Position numbers and translations under genes: made by a program. The notes below the pieces were generated by a model. That model saw only the letters and a list, made by a program, of their open reading frames with translations. It had not been told where the DNA came from and searched no databases. From contig NZ_FSRQ01000001.1 of assembly GCF_900143185.1 (NCBI RefSeq), positions 1,798,001 through 1,862,000 on the forward strand: a stretch of 64,000 bases of DNA. Direction: 5' to 3'. This DNA comes from Chryseobacterium scophthalmum (GTDB taxonomy: Bacteria; Bacteroidota; Bacteroidia; Flavobacteriales; Weeksellaceae). Of this stretch, positions 32,708-41,988 are shown piece after piece (positions within the stretch are counted from its first letter, which is position 1; each line of letters begins with the position of its first letter).

Positions 32708-33592
32708 ATGCTTTTAAGAAAAATAATTTTACTTTTTTCTGTTATATTTTTTACTTCCGCATTCGCTCAACGTAAAAAAACAGATACCATTTATGTTTAT
32801 GAAAAAGTGATTGTGTATGACACTATTTATCTTGAAAAATCAGTAAAATTAAAACCTGCAAATCTTATGTTTTCTTCTTTGGAAATCGAGGAAGAAGAAA
32901 TTAAAGAAATCAATAGAAATTTCGATAAACAACAACTTGAAGAACAAATAAAAAAACTTAGAACGAAAAGCTTTCAATACGGAATTCAGGCAGGAATTGG
33001 TTTCAAAAAAGCAAGCTGGGCAGAAATGCTGTCAGAAAAAAACCAGCAGTTCGGGCAAAATTTTGGAATATGGATTTCTAAAAGTATTATTAATCCTAAT
33101 TTTTCATTAATGCTTTCCGCAAATGTTCATCACTGGAATTCTACGTTTGATCTCGATACCAATAAAGAAGAAACTTATCTTGACGGTTTTTATTTCTCCG
33201 AAGACAATCAACCACTACTCTTTCAAAGATTTAACAATAAACATTTTGAATATGTTTTGCAGTTAAAAGCAATCTACGAATGGAAAAACCTGCGACCTTT
33301 TGTTGGATTTTTAGCCAATAAAAACAATTACAAAATGCAGTTTTTGGTTCCGGAAAATAATGTTCTGAATAAATTGGATGACTTTAAAAGTAATCAAGTC
33401 AATTTCGGGTTTTCTTTAGGTCTACAATATCGAATATTCAGCCGCTTTTTGATTGATGTGGAATATCAACATTATAAAATCAAGAATCTTTCTTTAAAAA
33501 ACTCTTCATTTGATTTTGACATTTTTAAGACTAATAATACCTTTGCTGAAAGAAAAATCAGTTTAGGAATTTCTTATTTTATTTCTAGGTAA
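32708..33592 (+). CDS. Putative outer-membrane beta-barrel protein
   Basis: 294 residues with a Sec signal peptide (MLLRKIILLFSVIFFTSAFAQ). A linker with the repeated DTIYVYEK/DTIYLEK words follows, then a coiled segment (EEEEIKEINRNFDKQQLEEQ), and from about residue 95 alternating hydrophobic strands with aromatic ends (FGIWISKSI, FSLMLSANVHHW, VNFGFSLGLQY, KISLGISYFISR). This looks like an eight-stranded outer-membrane barrel. It lies 12 bases after the sigma factor gene, in the same operon. Confidence 0.65.
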   Translation: MLLRKIILLFSVIFFTSAFAQRKKTDTIYVYEKVIVYDTIYLEKSVKLKPANLMFSSLEIEEEEIKEINRNFDKQQLEEQIKKLRTKSFQYGIQAGIGFKKASWAEMLSEKNQQFGQNFGIWISKSIINPNFSLMLSANVHHWNSTFDLDTNKEETYLDGFYFSEDNQPLLFQRFNNKHFEYVLQLKAIYEWKNLRPFVGFLANKNNYKMQFLVPENNVLNKLDDFKSNQVNFGFSLGLQYRIFSRFLIDVEYQHYKIKNLSLKNSSFDFDIFKTNNTFAERKISLGISYFISR

Positions 33593-33616
33593 TGGTTTTC
33601 TGAAAGATTCAACATT

Positions 33617-34597
33617 ATGATCTATTTCAAATTTCCTTTTGACGAGAAACTCTATTCTACAGACGAAAATTCTAACATAAATTCAATCAATTTCCATTCT
33701 TTTAATAACATTAAGAAAATTGATATTGCCGGAAAAGTTATCGAAAAAGACCTTTCGGAATTTGAAAATTTAAAGATTAGCTCAACAATTTTACCCGAAG
33801 ATGAAACTCAGTTTATTGCAGAAACTCAAGAAGAATATTTGCAAAAACTGGAAGAAGTAATTGAAATTATCAAAGAAAATAATCTTCCGAAACTGGTACT
33901 TTCAAGAAGAAAAATTTTCAATGATTTTACTGAAATAGATTTAAAAGAAAGTTTCAACAATCTTTGCAGAAATTATCCTAATGCATTCAAATATCTTTTT
34001 TTCGATGGTGAAACCTCATGGATGGGAGCTTTTTCTGAAGTTCTAGGAAAATTCAACAAATCGACTCATGAGTTTGAAACAATGAGCATTGCAGGAACAA
34101 TCCCTGTGTCTGAAGAATGGACCGAAAAAGAGATTGAAGAGCAGAAACCTGTTTCGTCATACATCAGAAATATTTTGGCAAAATTTGTCACTCTGAGCGA
34201 AGTCAAAGAGTCGGAAACTTACGATCATATTTCGGGAAATATTAAGCATCTAAAAACTGATTTTAAAATAAAAATAAATCCTGAAGATTTAGATTCTATT
34301 ATTCAGGAACTTCATCCCACTCCTGCAGTTTGCGGAATTCCTAAAGATTTTTGCAGAGAAGTTATCGAAAAGGTTGAAAAATTCCCACGAGAATTGTACG
34401 CTGGTTATATTAAAATTGAGACGGAAGATTACATTCAGTATTTCGTGAATTTACGCTGCGCAAGATTATATAAAAGTTCAATTCATCTCTTTGTTGGAGG
34501 CGGAATTACCGCTCAAAGCAACCCCGAAAAAGAATGGAATGAAACTGAACTTAAGTCTGAAGCCGTTTTGAAAAATCTGGTTATAATACATTCATAA
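33617..34597 (+). CDS. menF: Isochorismate synthase
   Basis: Converts chorismate to isochorismate, the first committed step of menaquinone synthesis. At 326 residues it is a short form without the N-terminal extension, as I expect in Bacteroidota. Chorismate-binding-domain motifs are intact: KLVLSRRKI near residue 93, TMSIAGTIPVSEEW near residue 155, LHPTPAVCGIPKD near residue 233, YAGYIKIE, and VGGGITAQSNPEKEWNETE. It is 24 bases after the barrel gene and ends at the terminator at 34622. Confidence 0.9.
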   Translation: MIYFKFPFDEKLYSTDENSNINSINFHSFNNIKKIDIAGKVIEKDLSEFENLKISSTILPEDETQFIAETQEEYLQKLEEVIEIIKENNLPKLVLSRRKIFNDFTEIDLKESFNNLCRNYPNAFKYLFFDGETSWMGAFSEVLGKFNKSTHEFETMSIAGTIPVSEEWTEKEIEEQKPVSSYIRNILAKFVTLSEVKESETYDHISGNIKHLKTDFKIKINPEDLDSIIQELHPTPAVCGIPKDFCREVIEKVEKFPRELYAGYIKIETEDYIQYFVNLRCARLYKSSIHLFVGGGITAQSNPEKEWNETELKSEAVLKNLVIIHS

Positions 34598-34621
34598 AAA
34601 TAAAATATTTAAACCAACAAA

Positions 34622-34650
34622 AAAACCTCTTTCAAAACGAAAGAGGTTTT
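34622..34650. terminator. Bidirectional terminator after menF
   Basis: Twelve-base stem AAAACCTCTTTC/GAAAGAGGTTTT with the loop AAAAC, flanked by A and T runs. It serves the convergent menF and the small membrane protein gene. Confidence 0.85.
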
Positions 34651-34669
34651 ATATTTTATGTACAAAGAA

Positions 34670-34864
34670 TTACTTCTTTGCGCCTATTTTACTCCAAGTA
34701 TTCAGGATGAAAAGTAAACCAACACCCAACAATCCGCAAGCGATTGAAATTAAAAATTTAACATTATCCTCAGATGTAATATCTGAATTCCAGTCGATTG
34801 CATACGTATTGATAGCGATGATTACGACAAATACGATTAAAAATACTTTATAAAACTTCTGCAT
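34670..34864 (-). CDS. Small hypothetical membrane protein
   Basis: 64 residues with two hydrophobic segments (about 6-22 and 38-56) and a basic end. No family was recognised. It starts 3 bases after the marC stop and is probably translated from the same message. Confidence 0.6.
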   Translation of the reverse strand: MQKFYKVFLIVFVVIIAINTYAIDWNSDITSEDNVKFLISIACGLLGVGLLFILNTWSKIGAKK

Positions 34865-34867
34865 GAT

Positions 34868-35470
34868 CTAAAAATTTATATAATTCTGCACCAGCTGCGC
34901 AAAATTTGCGGTAAATAATTTAATTGAAATTGCCAGTAGAATAATACCGAAAACTTTCTGAAGAATTGCCAAAGACGCCTCTCCCATTTTCTTCTCAATC
35001 CACTTCGCAGATTTCAGCACCAAATATACGAAAATTGTATTGAGAATGATCCCACAAATAATGTTAATATCATGAAACTCTGCTCTTAAAGACAAAGTAG
35101 TCGTCAAAGTTCCTGCTCCTGCAACCAAAGGAAATGCAATCGGAACAATCGAGGCCGATTTTGCTTCGGTTGTTTTGTTGATTTCAATTCCCAAAATCAT
35201 TTCAAGCGCAATGATAAAAATTACAAAAGCACCTGCAATGGCAAATGAATTAACGTCTACGCCAATAAATTTTAAGATCTTATTTCCTACAAAAAGAAAG
35301 ACAATCATAATCAATCCGGCAGTAATTGATGCTCTTCCTGCTTCAATCTGTCCGAATTTCTGTTGCAGGCTTACCACAATCGGAACTGAGCCGATGATGT
35401 CGATGACCGCAAAAAGTACCATAAAACTGGTAATTACTTCTTTAAAAGAGAAACTGTTGAAAACCTCCAT
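34868..35470 (-). CDS. MarC family membrane protein
   Basis: 200 residues with six membrane helices in the two-repeat arrangement of the MarC/UPF0056 family: VLFAVIDIIGSVPIVVSLQQ near residue 18 and IVPIAFPLVAGAGTLTT near residue 108. The function is unknown; an early link to multiple antibiotic resistance in Escherichia coli was not upheld. A TATTTTTG box lies on the minus strand just upstream, near 35490-35500. Confidence 0.9.
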   Translation of the reverse strand: MEVFNSFSFKEVITSFMVLFAVIDIIGSVPIVVSLQQKFGQIEAGRASITAGLIMIVFLFVGNKILKFIGVDVNSFAIAGAFVIFIIALEMILGIEINKTTEAKSASIVPIAFPLVAGAGTLTTTLSLRAEFHDINIICGIILNTIFVYLVLKSAKWIEKKMGEASLAILQKVFGIILLAISIKLFTANFAQLVQNYINF

Positions 35471-35513
35471 TTCTTACGATTATTAATTTCGCAAAAATAT
35501 AAATAAAAAATGA

Positions 35514-37253
35514 TTATTTACTAATAAGAGAATATAATTTAACAATATCTTTTAACAGTTCGTTTAAAGAATCTTCTGAAGTGATTGGAGAATACTTCTC
35601 AATTTGAACTTTTTGCAATAATTCCTGATAGCTTTCGGCAACAGAACTTCCATTCTGTCTTTCCAGAAATACTTTAAAATCTTCCTTAGAGCTTTGGAAA
35701 TACTGGCTTCTTACATCAGCATCCATTTCTTCAAAGGTTTCAAAAAACTTAGGATAATCTCCGGAAACTTTCAGATTTTCAAGGTAAGCGAAATAGTCAT
35801 TGATATCGGTTTTTAAACTTTCTCTTATCTCTTTTTCTGTTTCAGCAACAGATCCTAAAGGTTTTGGACTTGGCTTTTCCTTAATTATATTTTGTTTTTT
35901 TTGCCAATATTTAAACACCATATAAGCGATAAACAAGCCAATTAATATAGCGATATTCACGAAAAGTACATTCCAGTTGAATTTACTTTTTTCTTTTACT
36001 TTAAATGACGTGGTTTTCAAAACCGGACTATCAACTGTTTCAAGCAAAGTATTGGTATAGTCATTTACTTTTTCCACTGTTGATCTTGCTTCTAAAACCT
36101 GATCATGTGAAAAAGCAGTTAAGCCTAATTTTTCCTGTCCAAGATTTACATATTCTTTTTCCGCAGGATTGAAAAAAGCAAAAGCTTCAGTTTTCACAAC
36201 CAGTTCACCTGCCTTTTTAGGAATTAAAATATATTTAGCTAAAATTTCCCCTTTCATACCTGTAAGACCAGGATTTACATGAGAAGTAATCTTTGGTGCA
36301 AAGATTTCATAATCGGGAGATTCTTCAATTTTCGGAAGACTCATATCTGCAAGATTTCCTTCTCCTGAAACTTTTACAGTAACATTTACAGGTTTTTTGG
36401 CTTCAATTTTTTCTTTTGGTGAACAGTAAATATCCACTTTAAATTTACCTACTGCATCTTTAAAAGATTCCGGTGAACCTTCAGGAAGTTTTTTTACATT
36501 AAGCCTTACTTTATTGGAAGCTATTTTATTTTTAGTCGAAAAAGTATTTACCGAAGCAGACACCGATGGAACTTCTACGTAACCGGATTCGTTAGGAAAT
36601 ACCATAAAAACAGCCAAAACCTGCGATGCCATATTGGCGTAACCGGAAGGATCAATCTCTGATCTTTTTAAACTGACTGCATGTACATTGATATTTTCCT
36701 GCTGTGGAAGTCGTACATTCTTTACTTTTCGAAGATTGTCGATATTTCTTGAGTAAACACGTAGGATAGCAATGGTAGGCTGATCCTGATAAACTTCACG
36801 ATCCTCAATTTCCATATTCAGATAAACATCGTTAGCAATATTGGCTATTGGTTTTTTCTCAATATCTTTTATGAAAATATCAAAAGGTTCGGTTTTATAA
36901 ATTTTGTTGTTAACATTTACCAGGACTGAACCAATTCTTACTTTTCCTTTTTGTTTAGGCTCAAGAGCGATTCGGGTAATGTACTGATCGATTGCTGTAT
37001 TGGTTTCGGCATCATTAACAATCTGATTGAATGATCCGCTACCGATCATATTAAACTTCGATAAATCCGGAAGCATGATTTTACTTTTCTGCTCCAGATT
37101 ATTTCCATTCAGTTCTAAAACAATGGTAAGATTTACGATTTCTCTACCGTTGTAATCTGTTTTATCAGATTTCATCGACAGTTGTACCTGTCCGTAAGAA
37201 ATTACAGATATAAGGGTAAATATTGCGTAAATAAATTTTTGTTTCATCACCAA
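35514..37253 (-). CDS. batD: BatD family protein
   Basis: 579 residues. A signal peptide is followed by BatD immunoglobulin-like repeats (VQLSMKSDKTDYNGREIVNL, FDIFIKDIEKKP, VTVKVSGEGNLADMSLP, YILIPKKAGELVV). A single membrane helix lies near residue 435-455, and a cytoplasmic helical tail follows. BatD is an exported partner of the BatA/BatB VWA proteins in aerotolerance or envelope-stress complexes. It is the last gene of the Bat operon and overlaps the TPR gene by 7 bases. Confidence 0.88.
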   Translation of the reverse strand: MVMKQKFIYAIFTLISVISYGQVQLSMKSDKTDYNGREIVNLTIVLELNGNNLEQKSKIMLPDLSKFNMIGSGSFNQIVNDAETNTAIDQYITRIALEPKQKGKVRIGSVLVNVNNKIYKTEPFDIFIKDIEKKPIANIANDVYLNMEIEDREVYQDQPTIAILRVYSRNIDNLRKVKNVRLPQQENINVHAVSLKRSEIDPSGYANMASQVLAVFMVFPNESGYVEVPSVSASVNTFSTKNKIASNKVRLNVKKLPEGSPESFKDAVGKFKVDIYCSPKEKIEAKKPVNVTVKVSGEGNLADMSLPKIEESPDYEIFAPKITSHVNPGLTGMKGEILAKYILIPKKAGELVVKTEAFAFFNPAEKEYVNLGQEKLGLTAFSHDQVLEARSTVEKVNDYTNTLLETVDSPVLKTTSFKVKEKSKFNWNVLFVNIAILIGLFIAYMVFKYWQKKQNIIKEKPSPKPLGSVAETEKEIRESLKTDINDYFAYLENLKVSGDYPKFFETFEEMDADVRSQYFQSSKEDFKVFLERQNGSSVAESYQELLQKVQIEKYSPITSEDSLNELLKDIVKLYSLISK

Positions 37254-37990
37254 TCTTTCTCGTTGCTTTGCGGCTTTGAATAAGATTTTTCGTCTAAAAT
37301 TCTTTTGGCAGTTTTTCTTTCTCTGCCATTAATACTGTCCAGGATTGCTTTTTCAAGCTCTTTGGGAAGTTTGCCTTCGCCACCTTTCCCTTTGGGTTTA
37401 TTATCCTCACCTTTATTTTGTTGAGGACCGTTGCCCTGCTCCTGTTTTTGATTTTTAGAATCTCCTTTCTCTCCTTTGTTTTTATCTTGTCCGCCTCCGT
37501 TTTTACCGGAGCCTTGGTCTTTCTTGCTGCTATTCCTTTCTTTTTCCTTCTGCTTCAGCTTAGCAATCTCGTAATTTTTTCTTGTCGCCTCGTTATAAGG
37601 ATCCTGTTTCAGAGATTGTTTGTAATAATCAGCGGCTTTATCCGGCTGATTCATCTGCATCATTGTATTTCCCAAATTGTGAAGCGTTGCCGCTTTATCC
37701 GGTAAAGTCTGAGAAAGTTTTTCAGCTTTTGCATACTCCTCTTTCGCATCCTGATACAGTTTTCTTTTATACAAAGCGTTTCCTAAATTGTAATGTGCTG
37801 TAAAATCACCTGAATTTGATTTTATAGCTTCCATATACTTTGAAGAAGCGCCATCATAGTCATTAGCATTAAATTTTTGATTGCCTTCAAAGACCAAAGT
37901 CTTATAACTTTCCTGCCCAAATACTGCACCTGAGAACGAAAAAGCAAATATTAACGCTAAAAATACAATTTTAGTATTCATCTCTTGCAA
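37247..37990 (-). CDS. batC: TPR protein BatC-like
   Basis: 247 residues. A signal peptide ends near SGAVFG. Three tetratricopeptide repeats span about 30-140 (FTAHYNLGNALYKRKLYQDA, TLHNLGNTMMQMNQPDKAAD). A strongly Lys/Gly/Gln/Asn-rich low-complexity stretch (about 145-205) follows, and then a short helical end. The TPR part probably mediates contacts among Bat proteins. The order BatA-BatB-BatC-BatD is the standard one. Confidence 0.85.
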   Translation of the reverse strand: MQEMNTKIVFLALIFAFSFSGAVFGQESYKTLVFEGNQKFNANDYDGASSKYMEAIKSNSGDFTAHYNLGNALYKRKLYQDAKEEYAKAEKLSQTLPDKAATLHNLGNTMMQMNQPDKAADYYKQSLKQDPYNEATRKNYEIAKLKQKEKERNSSKKDQGSGKNGGGQDKNKGEKGDSKNQKQEQGNGPQQNKGEDNKPKGKGGEGKLPKELEKAILDSINGRERKTAKRILDEKSYSKPQSNEKDW

Positions 37991-38070
37991 AATTATCCCT
38001 TTATATGTTAAGAAACAGTGTCTTATTTGTTAAAATTGGGTTAAAGTATTTAATTAAAAACAGATTTCTT

Positions 38071-39078
38071 TTAAATATTAAAATCTCTTTTAGGATTAAA
38101 TAAGAAAATCATTAAAAAGAAGAATATCGAAACGCCTAAGAAGTACTGATAATAATGATTTGCATTTTGAGAATTAACTGTGGTAACAGTATCTGAAACC
38201 GTTCTGTTGATTTCTTCAGCAATTCTTTTAGGAGCATCGTTCATATTATTTCCATCGATGTAAATTCCGCCTGTAGATTCTGCCATTTTTTTTAGAGCTC
38301 CGGTTTGTCTTTTTGACACAACAGTTTCACCATTATGATCAAATTTATACCCGATAAGCTGACCATCATCATAAACCGGAACAGGCGCACCTTCATCAGT
38401 TCCCACTCCTACAGAAGTAATAGCGATTCCTTCTTTGTTTGCCAATCTTATTGCTGCATTATCATTCCCTTCATTATCTTCGCCATCACTTATCAAAACT
38501 ACTTTTCTTGCACCTTTGTTGATATTTTTAAATTTGGTTGCTGTAGTTTCCATTGCTGAAAGAAAATCTGTCCCTTGAATGGTGATATTATCTGTAGTCA
38601 AATCTGTAATATAATTTTCTACTGAGCTATAATCTGTCGTTAATGGCATGATAGAAACTGCTTCACCTGCAAAAATTACGATCCCTATTTTATCATTTTT
38701 CAATTCATGCATTGTATTGATGATCAAATTTTTAGCCTGAGTAAGCCGATCCGGATTAATATCTTCTGCATTCATAGAATTAGAGACATCCAATACAAAC
38801 ATTACGTTATTCATCTTTTGCTTGGTCTCTATTTTTTCAGCTCCACTTAAAAGGTCAATAATTGAGAATATCAAAAAAAGTGTTGCCAAAAAATAAAGTG
38901 CAGGAAATATTTTTATAAATCCGGAATTCTTTTCAAACAAACTTTCATGGAATTTTGATTCTGCAAACAATTCTCTTTTTCTTTTTTTCCAACGCAGATA
39001 ATTCATCAGAAAAAATGATAAAAACGGCAGAAGCAGCAATAACAAAAGATACCAGTAATTTCCTAAATACCAATCCAT
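38071..39078 (-). CDS. batB: VWA domain protein BatB
   Basis: 335 residues. Two N-terminal hydrophobic segments are followed by a von Willebrand A domain with the MIDAS motif FVLDVSNSMNAEDI near residue 95. The metal-site Thr and Asp are in TTDYSSVE and VLISDGEDNEG. One C-terminal helix follows. This layout is shared by BatA and BatB. It overlaps batA by one base (start/stop TAATG). Confidence 0.88.
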   Translation of the reverse strand: MDWYLGNYWYLLLLLLLPFLSFFLMNYLRWKKRKRELFAESKFHESLFEKNSGFIKIFPALYFLATLFLIFSIIDLLSGAEKIETKQKMNNVMFVLDVSNSMNAEDINPDRLTQAKNLIINTMHELKNDKIGIVIFAGEAVSIMPLTTDYSSVENYITDLTTDNITIQGTDFLSAMETTATKFKNINKGARKVVLISDGEDNEGNDNAAIRLANKEGIAITSVGVGTDEGAPVPVYDDGQLIGYKFDHNGETVVSKRQTGALKKMAESTGGIYIDGNNMNDAPKRIAEEINRTVSDTVTTVNSQNANHYYQYFLGVSIFFFLMIFLFNPKRDFNI

Positions 39079-40070
39079 CAGCTTAAAAATTTATATAGTA
39101 TCCAACGTAAAACAGCATCAAAAACCAGCATTCCTAAAGCGATCCAAAGAAAAATTTTAAAATACTCCTCATAATTATACAATTTAGAAATATTGATGTC
39201 GGTTTTTTCAAGTTTATTAATTTCAGAATAAATTTCCTGCAATCTGTTTTCAGAATCTGCTCTGTAATATTTACCATCAGTAGTTGCAGCAATTTCTCTC
39301 AACATATTTTCATCAATGGAAACTTCTCTTTCATCATAAATATATCCAAATTCATCATAAGTAACAGGCATTAAGGCATAGCCATTAGTTCCTATTCCTA
39401 TGCAATATACTTTAATATGATTGTCTTTGGCAAGAGTCGCGGCAAGCTCTGGAGAAAAAAGATTTTTCACGGGGCTGTTTACGCCGTCGGTCATCAAAAT
39501 AATCACTTTGCTTTTCGCTTTACTTTTCATCAGGTGATTCACAGCAACCGCCAAACCGTCTCCTACAGAAGTTCCGTCTGCCATTTCAAGCTGATTCATA
39601 TTCACAATTTCCTCCTTTACAGCATCATGATCAAACGTTAAAGGTACTTTCAGAAAAGCTTCCATCTTATATTTTACCAAACCAAATCGGTCATTCGGTC
39701 GTTTGTTGATAAAATCTACTGCAATATTCTTTAATACATCATAGCGATCCGGATCAAAGTCTTTCGACAACATACTCAGCGAAACATCTACAGCCAACAT
39801 AATATCAATTCCTTTTGTTTCGTCTCGGTCTTGAGAAACCGAAAAAGTTCTCGGTCTTGCCATGGCAATAATCAAAGCTGAAAGGATGATATATTTTGAG
39901 ATTTTCAATAAGAAAATCACAGGTAAAATACCATTACTGCTGTTCATATTTTGGGTAGTGGGAACCTTAATTCCTTTTCTCTTTTTCTGACTTAAATCTC
40001 TAAATAAAAGCGGAATAAACAGCAAAAACAAAAGAAAAAACCACGGACTGTAAAATTCAAAATCAAACAT
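39078..40070 (-). CDS. batA: VWA domain protein BatA
   Basis: 330 residues. N-terminal helices, a VWA domain with MLAVDVSLSMLSKDFDP (MIDAS DxSxS) near residue 95 and MTDGVNSPVKN near residue 195, and a C-terminal helix. It is the first of the two VWA paralogues. It overlaps the upstream BatD-like gene by 8 bases. Confidence 0.88.
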   Translation of the reverse strand: MFDFEFYSPWFFLLFLLFIPLLFRDLSQKKRKGIKVPTTQNMNSSNGILPVIFLLKISKYIILSALIIAMARPRTFSVSQDRDETKGIDIMLAVDVSLSMLSKDFDPDRYDVLKNIAVDFINKRPNDRFGLVKYKMEAFLKVPLTFDHDAVKEEIVNMNQLEMADGTSVGDGLAVAVNHLMKSKAKSKVIILMTDGVNSPVKNLFSPELAATLAKDNHIKVYCIGIGTNGYALMPVTYDEFGYIYDEREVSIDENMLREIAATTDGKYYRADSENRLQEIYSEINKLEKTDINISKLYNYEEYFKIFLWIALGMLVFDAVLRWILYKFLS

Positions 40071-40959
40071 CTTTTCTCAGGTTTTCAAATTCTAAATCCT
40101 TGGAAGAGCGCTGCACAAAGTCTCTTATTTCGGCAAAATCTTTTTCCATCAGCTTTTCATCAGGAAATGTTTTGGCAAATTTCACCAAATCTCCTCTTAA
40201 GAAAACATCTTCTACAATTTTTTCGTTCTCCTGCGAAATCGTATTATTTTCTTTCATTAAAACAATTAAATCATCCGTCAGCAAAATATCTGCAGGAATT
40301 CGGTATTGTTTCGTGATAAATTTTCTGGAAATATCAATCAGCTCCACATAAAACGAACGATAGTCTCCGTCTTCGATGTATTTTTTCTTTTTTAATGAAT
40401 CTAATTCTTTTAAAGTCTGGTTTGTCGCTACAACAGGCGAATCTTTACTTCGTCTTCCATATTTTACAAACATTACAATCACAAAAATTAAACATATAAA
40501 AGCGATTGCCGCCAAAACATACCATTTATAAAGTTGCCAGTAATCGGTTACTTCCAAATCAACTTCCTTATTGCTCATAATGTCATTAATCTGATCTTCT
40601 TTCATCGCAGTATTGATGACCTCAATTTCATAAGGAATTGTTTTTAAAAGCTTGTCTCCCACTTTAAATTCAAGCTCCGGAATTTTAAAAACTCCTACTT
40701 CATAAACAGCAAATTCTATTTTTCTTTCATACGTATTGGCGTTGATATTGATGCTGTCTGAAATTTCTTCAAAATGAAAAGGCAATAATTCATCTTTTGG
40801 CGCTGTAATCACTGCACGGCTTTTAAGATTATCTATTTTTATAACCAAATGATTTACCTCTCCCAAAGCAAGCGTCGTTTTCTCCAGTTTAGAAGAAAGC
40901 AGCTGTGCAAAAGAATTTACACAGATAAAAAATGAGAGTAATAAGAATATTTTTTTCAA
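40063..40959 (-). CDS. BatD-like/DUF4381-type membrane protein of the Bat operon
   Basis: 298 residues. Signal peptide (ICVNSFAQ), an extracytoplasmic Ig-like part of about 125 residues, one membrane helix near residue 148-168, and a cytoplasmic domain rich in helices (YRSFYVELIDISRKFITKQY). The position between the DUF58 gene and batA is standard for Bacteroidota Bat operons. Confidence 0.75.
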   Translation of the reverse strand: MKKIFLLLSFFICVNSFAQLLSSKLEKTTLALGEVNHLVIKIDNLKSRAVITAPKDELLPFHFEEISDSININANTYERKIEFAVYEVGVFKIPELEFKVGDKLLKTIPYEIEVINTAMKEDQINDIMSNKEVDLEVTDYWQLYKWYVLAAIAFICLIFVIVMFVKYGRRSKDSPVVATNQTLKELDSLKKKKYIEDGDYRSFYVELIDISRKFITKQYRIPADILLTDDLIVLMKENNTISQENEKIVEDVFLRGDLVKFAKTFPDEKLMEKDFAEIRDFVQRSSKDLEFENLRKDV

Positions 40960-40973
40960 TTTAAATACTAAAT

Positions 40974-41036
40974 TTTGGCTAAAGCCTATTTTCTATTTTA
41001 TCATGTAAAGCGGACTAAAGTCCGCTCCTATTGAAT
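40974..41036. repeat. Double palindrome GGCTAAAGCC and AGCGGACTAAAGTCCGCT
   Basis: A short palindrome GGCTAAAGCC is followed after about 22 bases by the perfect palindrome AGCGGACT-AA-AGTCCGCT (41009-41026) and CCTATTGAA. It lies inside the Bat operon, between the DUF58 and BatD-like genes. Confidence 0.8.
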
Positions 41037-41039
41037 ATT

Positions 41040-41903
41040 TTATTTTTTCTGAAAATAATTATATAACATCTTTGAGTAATCTTCTCCGGTATTGATGTTC
41101 AGAAACTGGGCTGAAGAATTCGCAAAATCTTCTTCCAGATTTCTTTGTTTCTGTTTTTGTGCTTCAGCAAATGTATATCTCCATCTTGCACTTGAAGTAT
41201 TTACCCAAACCTGATTTCCCGTTTCAGCATCGTACAGCAAAGTGTAACCTACATCCGGAATTTCGTTATCTTTTTCATCGTAAATTCTCATTCCTAAAAG
41301 CTGATGTTTTCTAGAAGCCACTCTCAGAATTTTAGAATCATAATCATCCTCAAAATCCGAAAGCAAAAACACAAGAGACTTTCTTTTAAAAATCCCCATC
41401 ATATATTCTAAAGCTTTATCAATTTTTGATTCTGCAGGAACATATTCAGCCGTTAAAATATGACTGATCATTGATAAAACATGCTTCCTTCCTTTTTGTG
41501 GCGGAATTACCTTATATACCTTGTCTGCAAATAAAATCAAACCTACTTTATCATTGTTTCCAGCTGCAGAAAATCCTAAACTTGCCGCAATTTCCGCAAC
41601 ATATTCTCTTTTTAACTGGGTCTTCGTACCATAATCCATTGATGCAGAAATATCAACCAAAATCATCATGGTCAATTCTCTTTCCTCTTCCATTACTTTA
41701 ACGAAAGGTTCACGAAAACGAGCTGTTTTATTCCAGTCGATCCTACGAATCTCATCTCCGAATTGGTAAGGACGAACTTCAGAAAACGTCATTCCCTGTC
41801 CTTTAAAAGCACTGTGATATTGCCCCATCAAAGTAGCTTCCGTTTTCCTTCTGGTACGGATTTCTATTTGCTTGACTTTTTTTACAATATCTTTTATTTG
41901 CAT
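41040..41903 (-). CDS. DUF58 domain protein of the Bat operon
   Basis: 287 residues. DUF58 signature FGDEIRRIDWNKTARF near residue 48, then a degenerate VWA-like domain with LVDISASMDYG near residue 82. It is soluble. DUF58 proteins work with MoxR ATPases in assembling metal-dependent or membrane complexes. It lies second in the operon after moxR. Confidence 0.88.
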   Translation of the reverse strand: MQIKDIVKKVKQIEIRTRRKTEATLMGQYHSAFKGQGMTFSEVRPYQFGDEIRRIDWNKTARFREPFVKVMEEERELTMMILVDISASMDYGTKTQLKREYVAEIAASLGFSAAGNNDKVGLILFADKVYKVIPPQKGRKHVLSMISHILTAEYVPAESKIDKALEYMMGIFKRKSLVFLLSDFEDDYDSKILRVASRKHQLLGMRIYDEKDNEIPDVGYTLLYDAETGNQVWVNTSSARWRYTFAEAQKQKQRNLEEDFANSSAQFLNINTGEDYSKMLYNYFQKK

Positions 41904-41988
41904 GGTTTCAAATGTAACAATGTATCAGTTTATCAATGTAACAATCTCAAAATTGGTAAACTATTACATTGGTAAATTGCTACATTAA

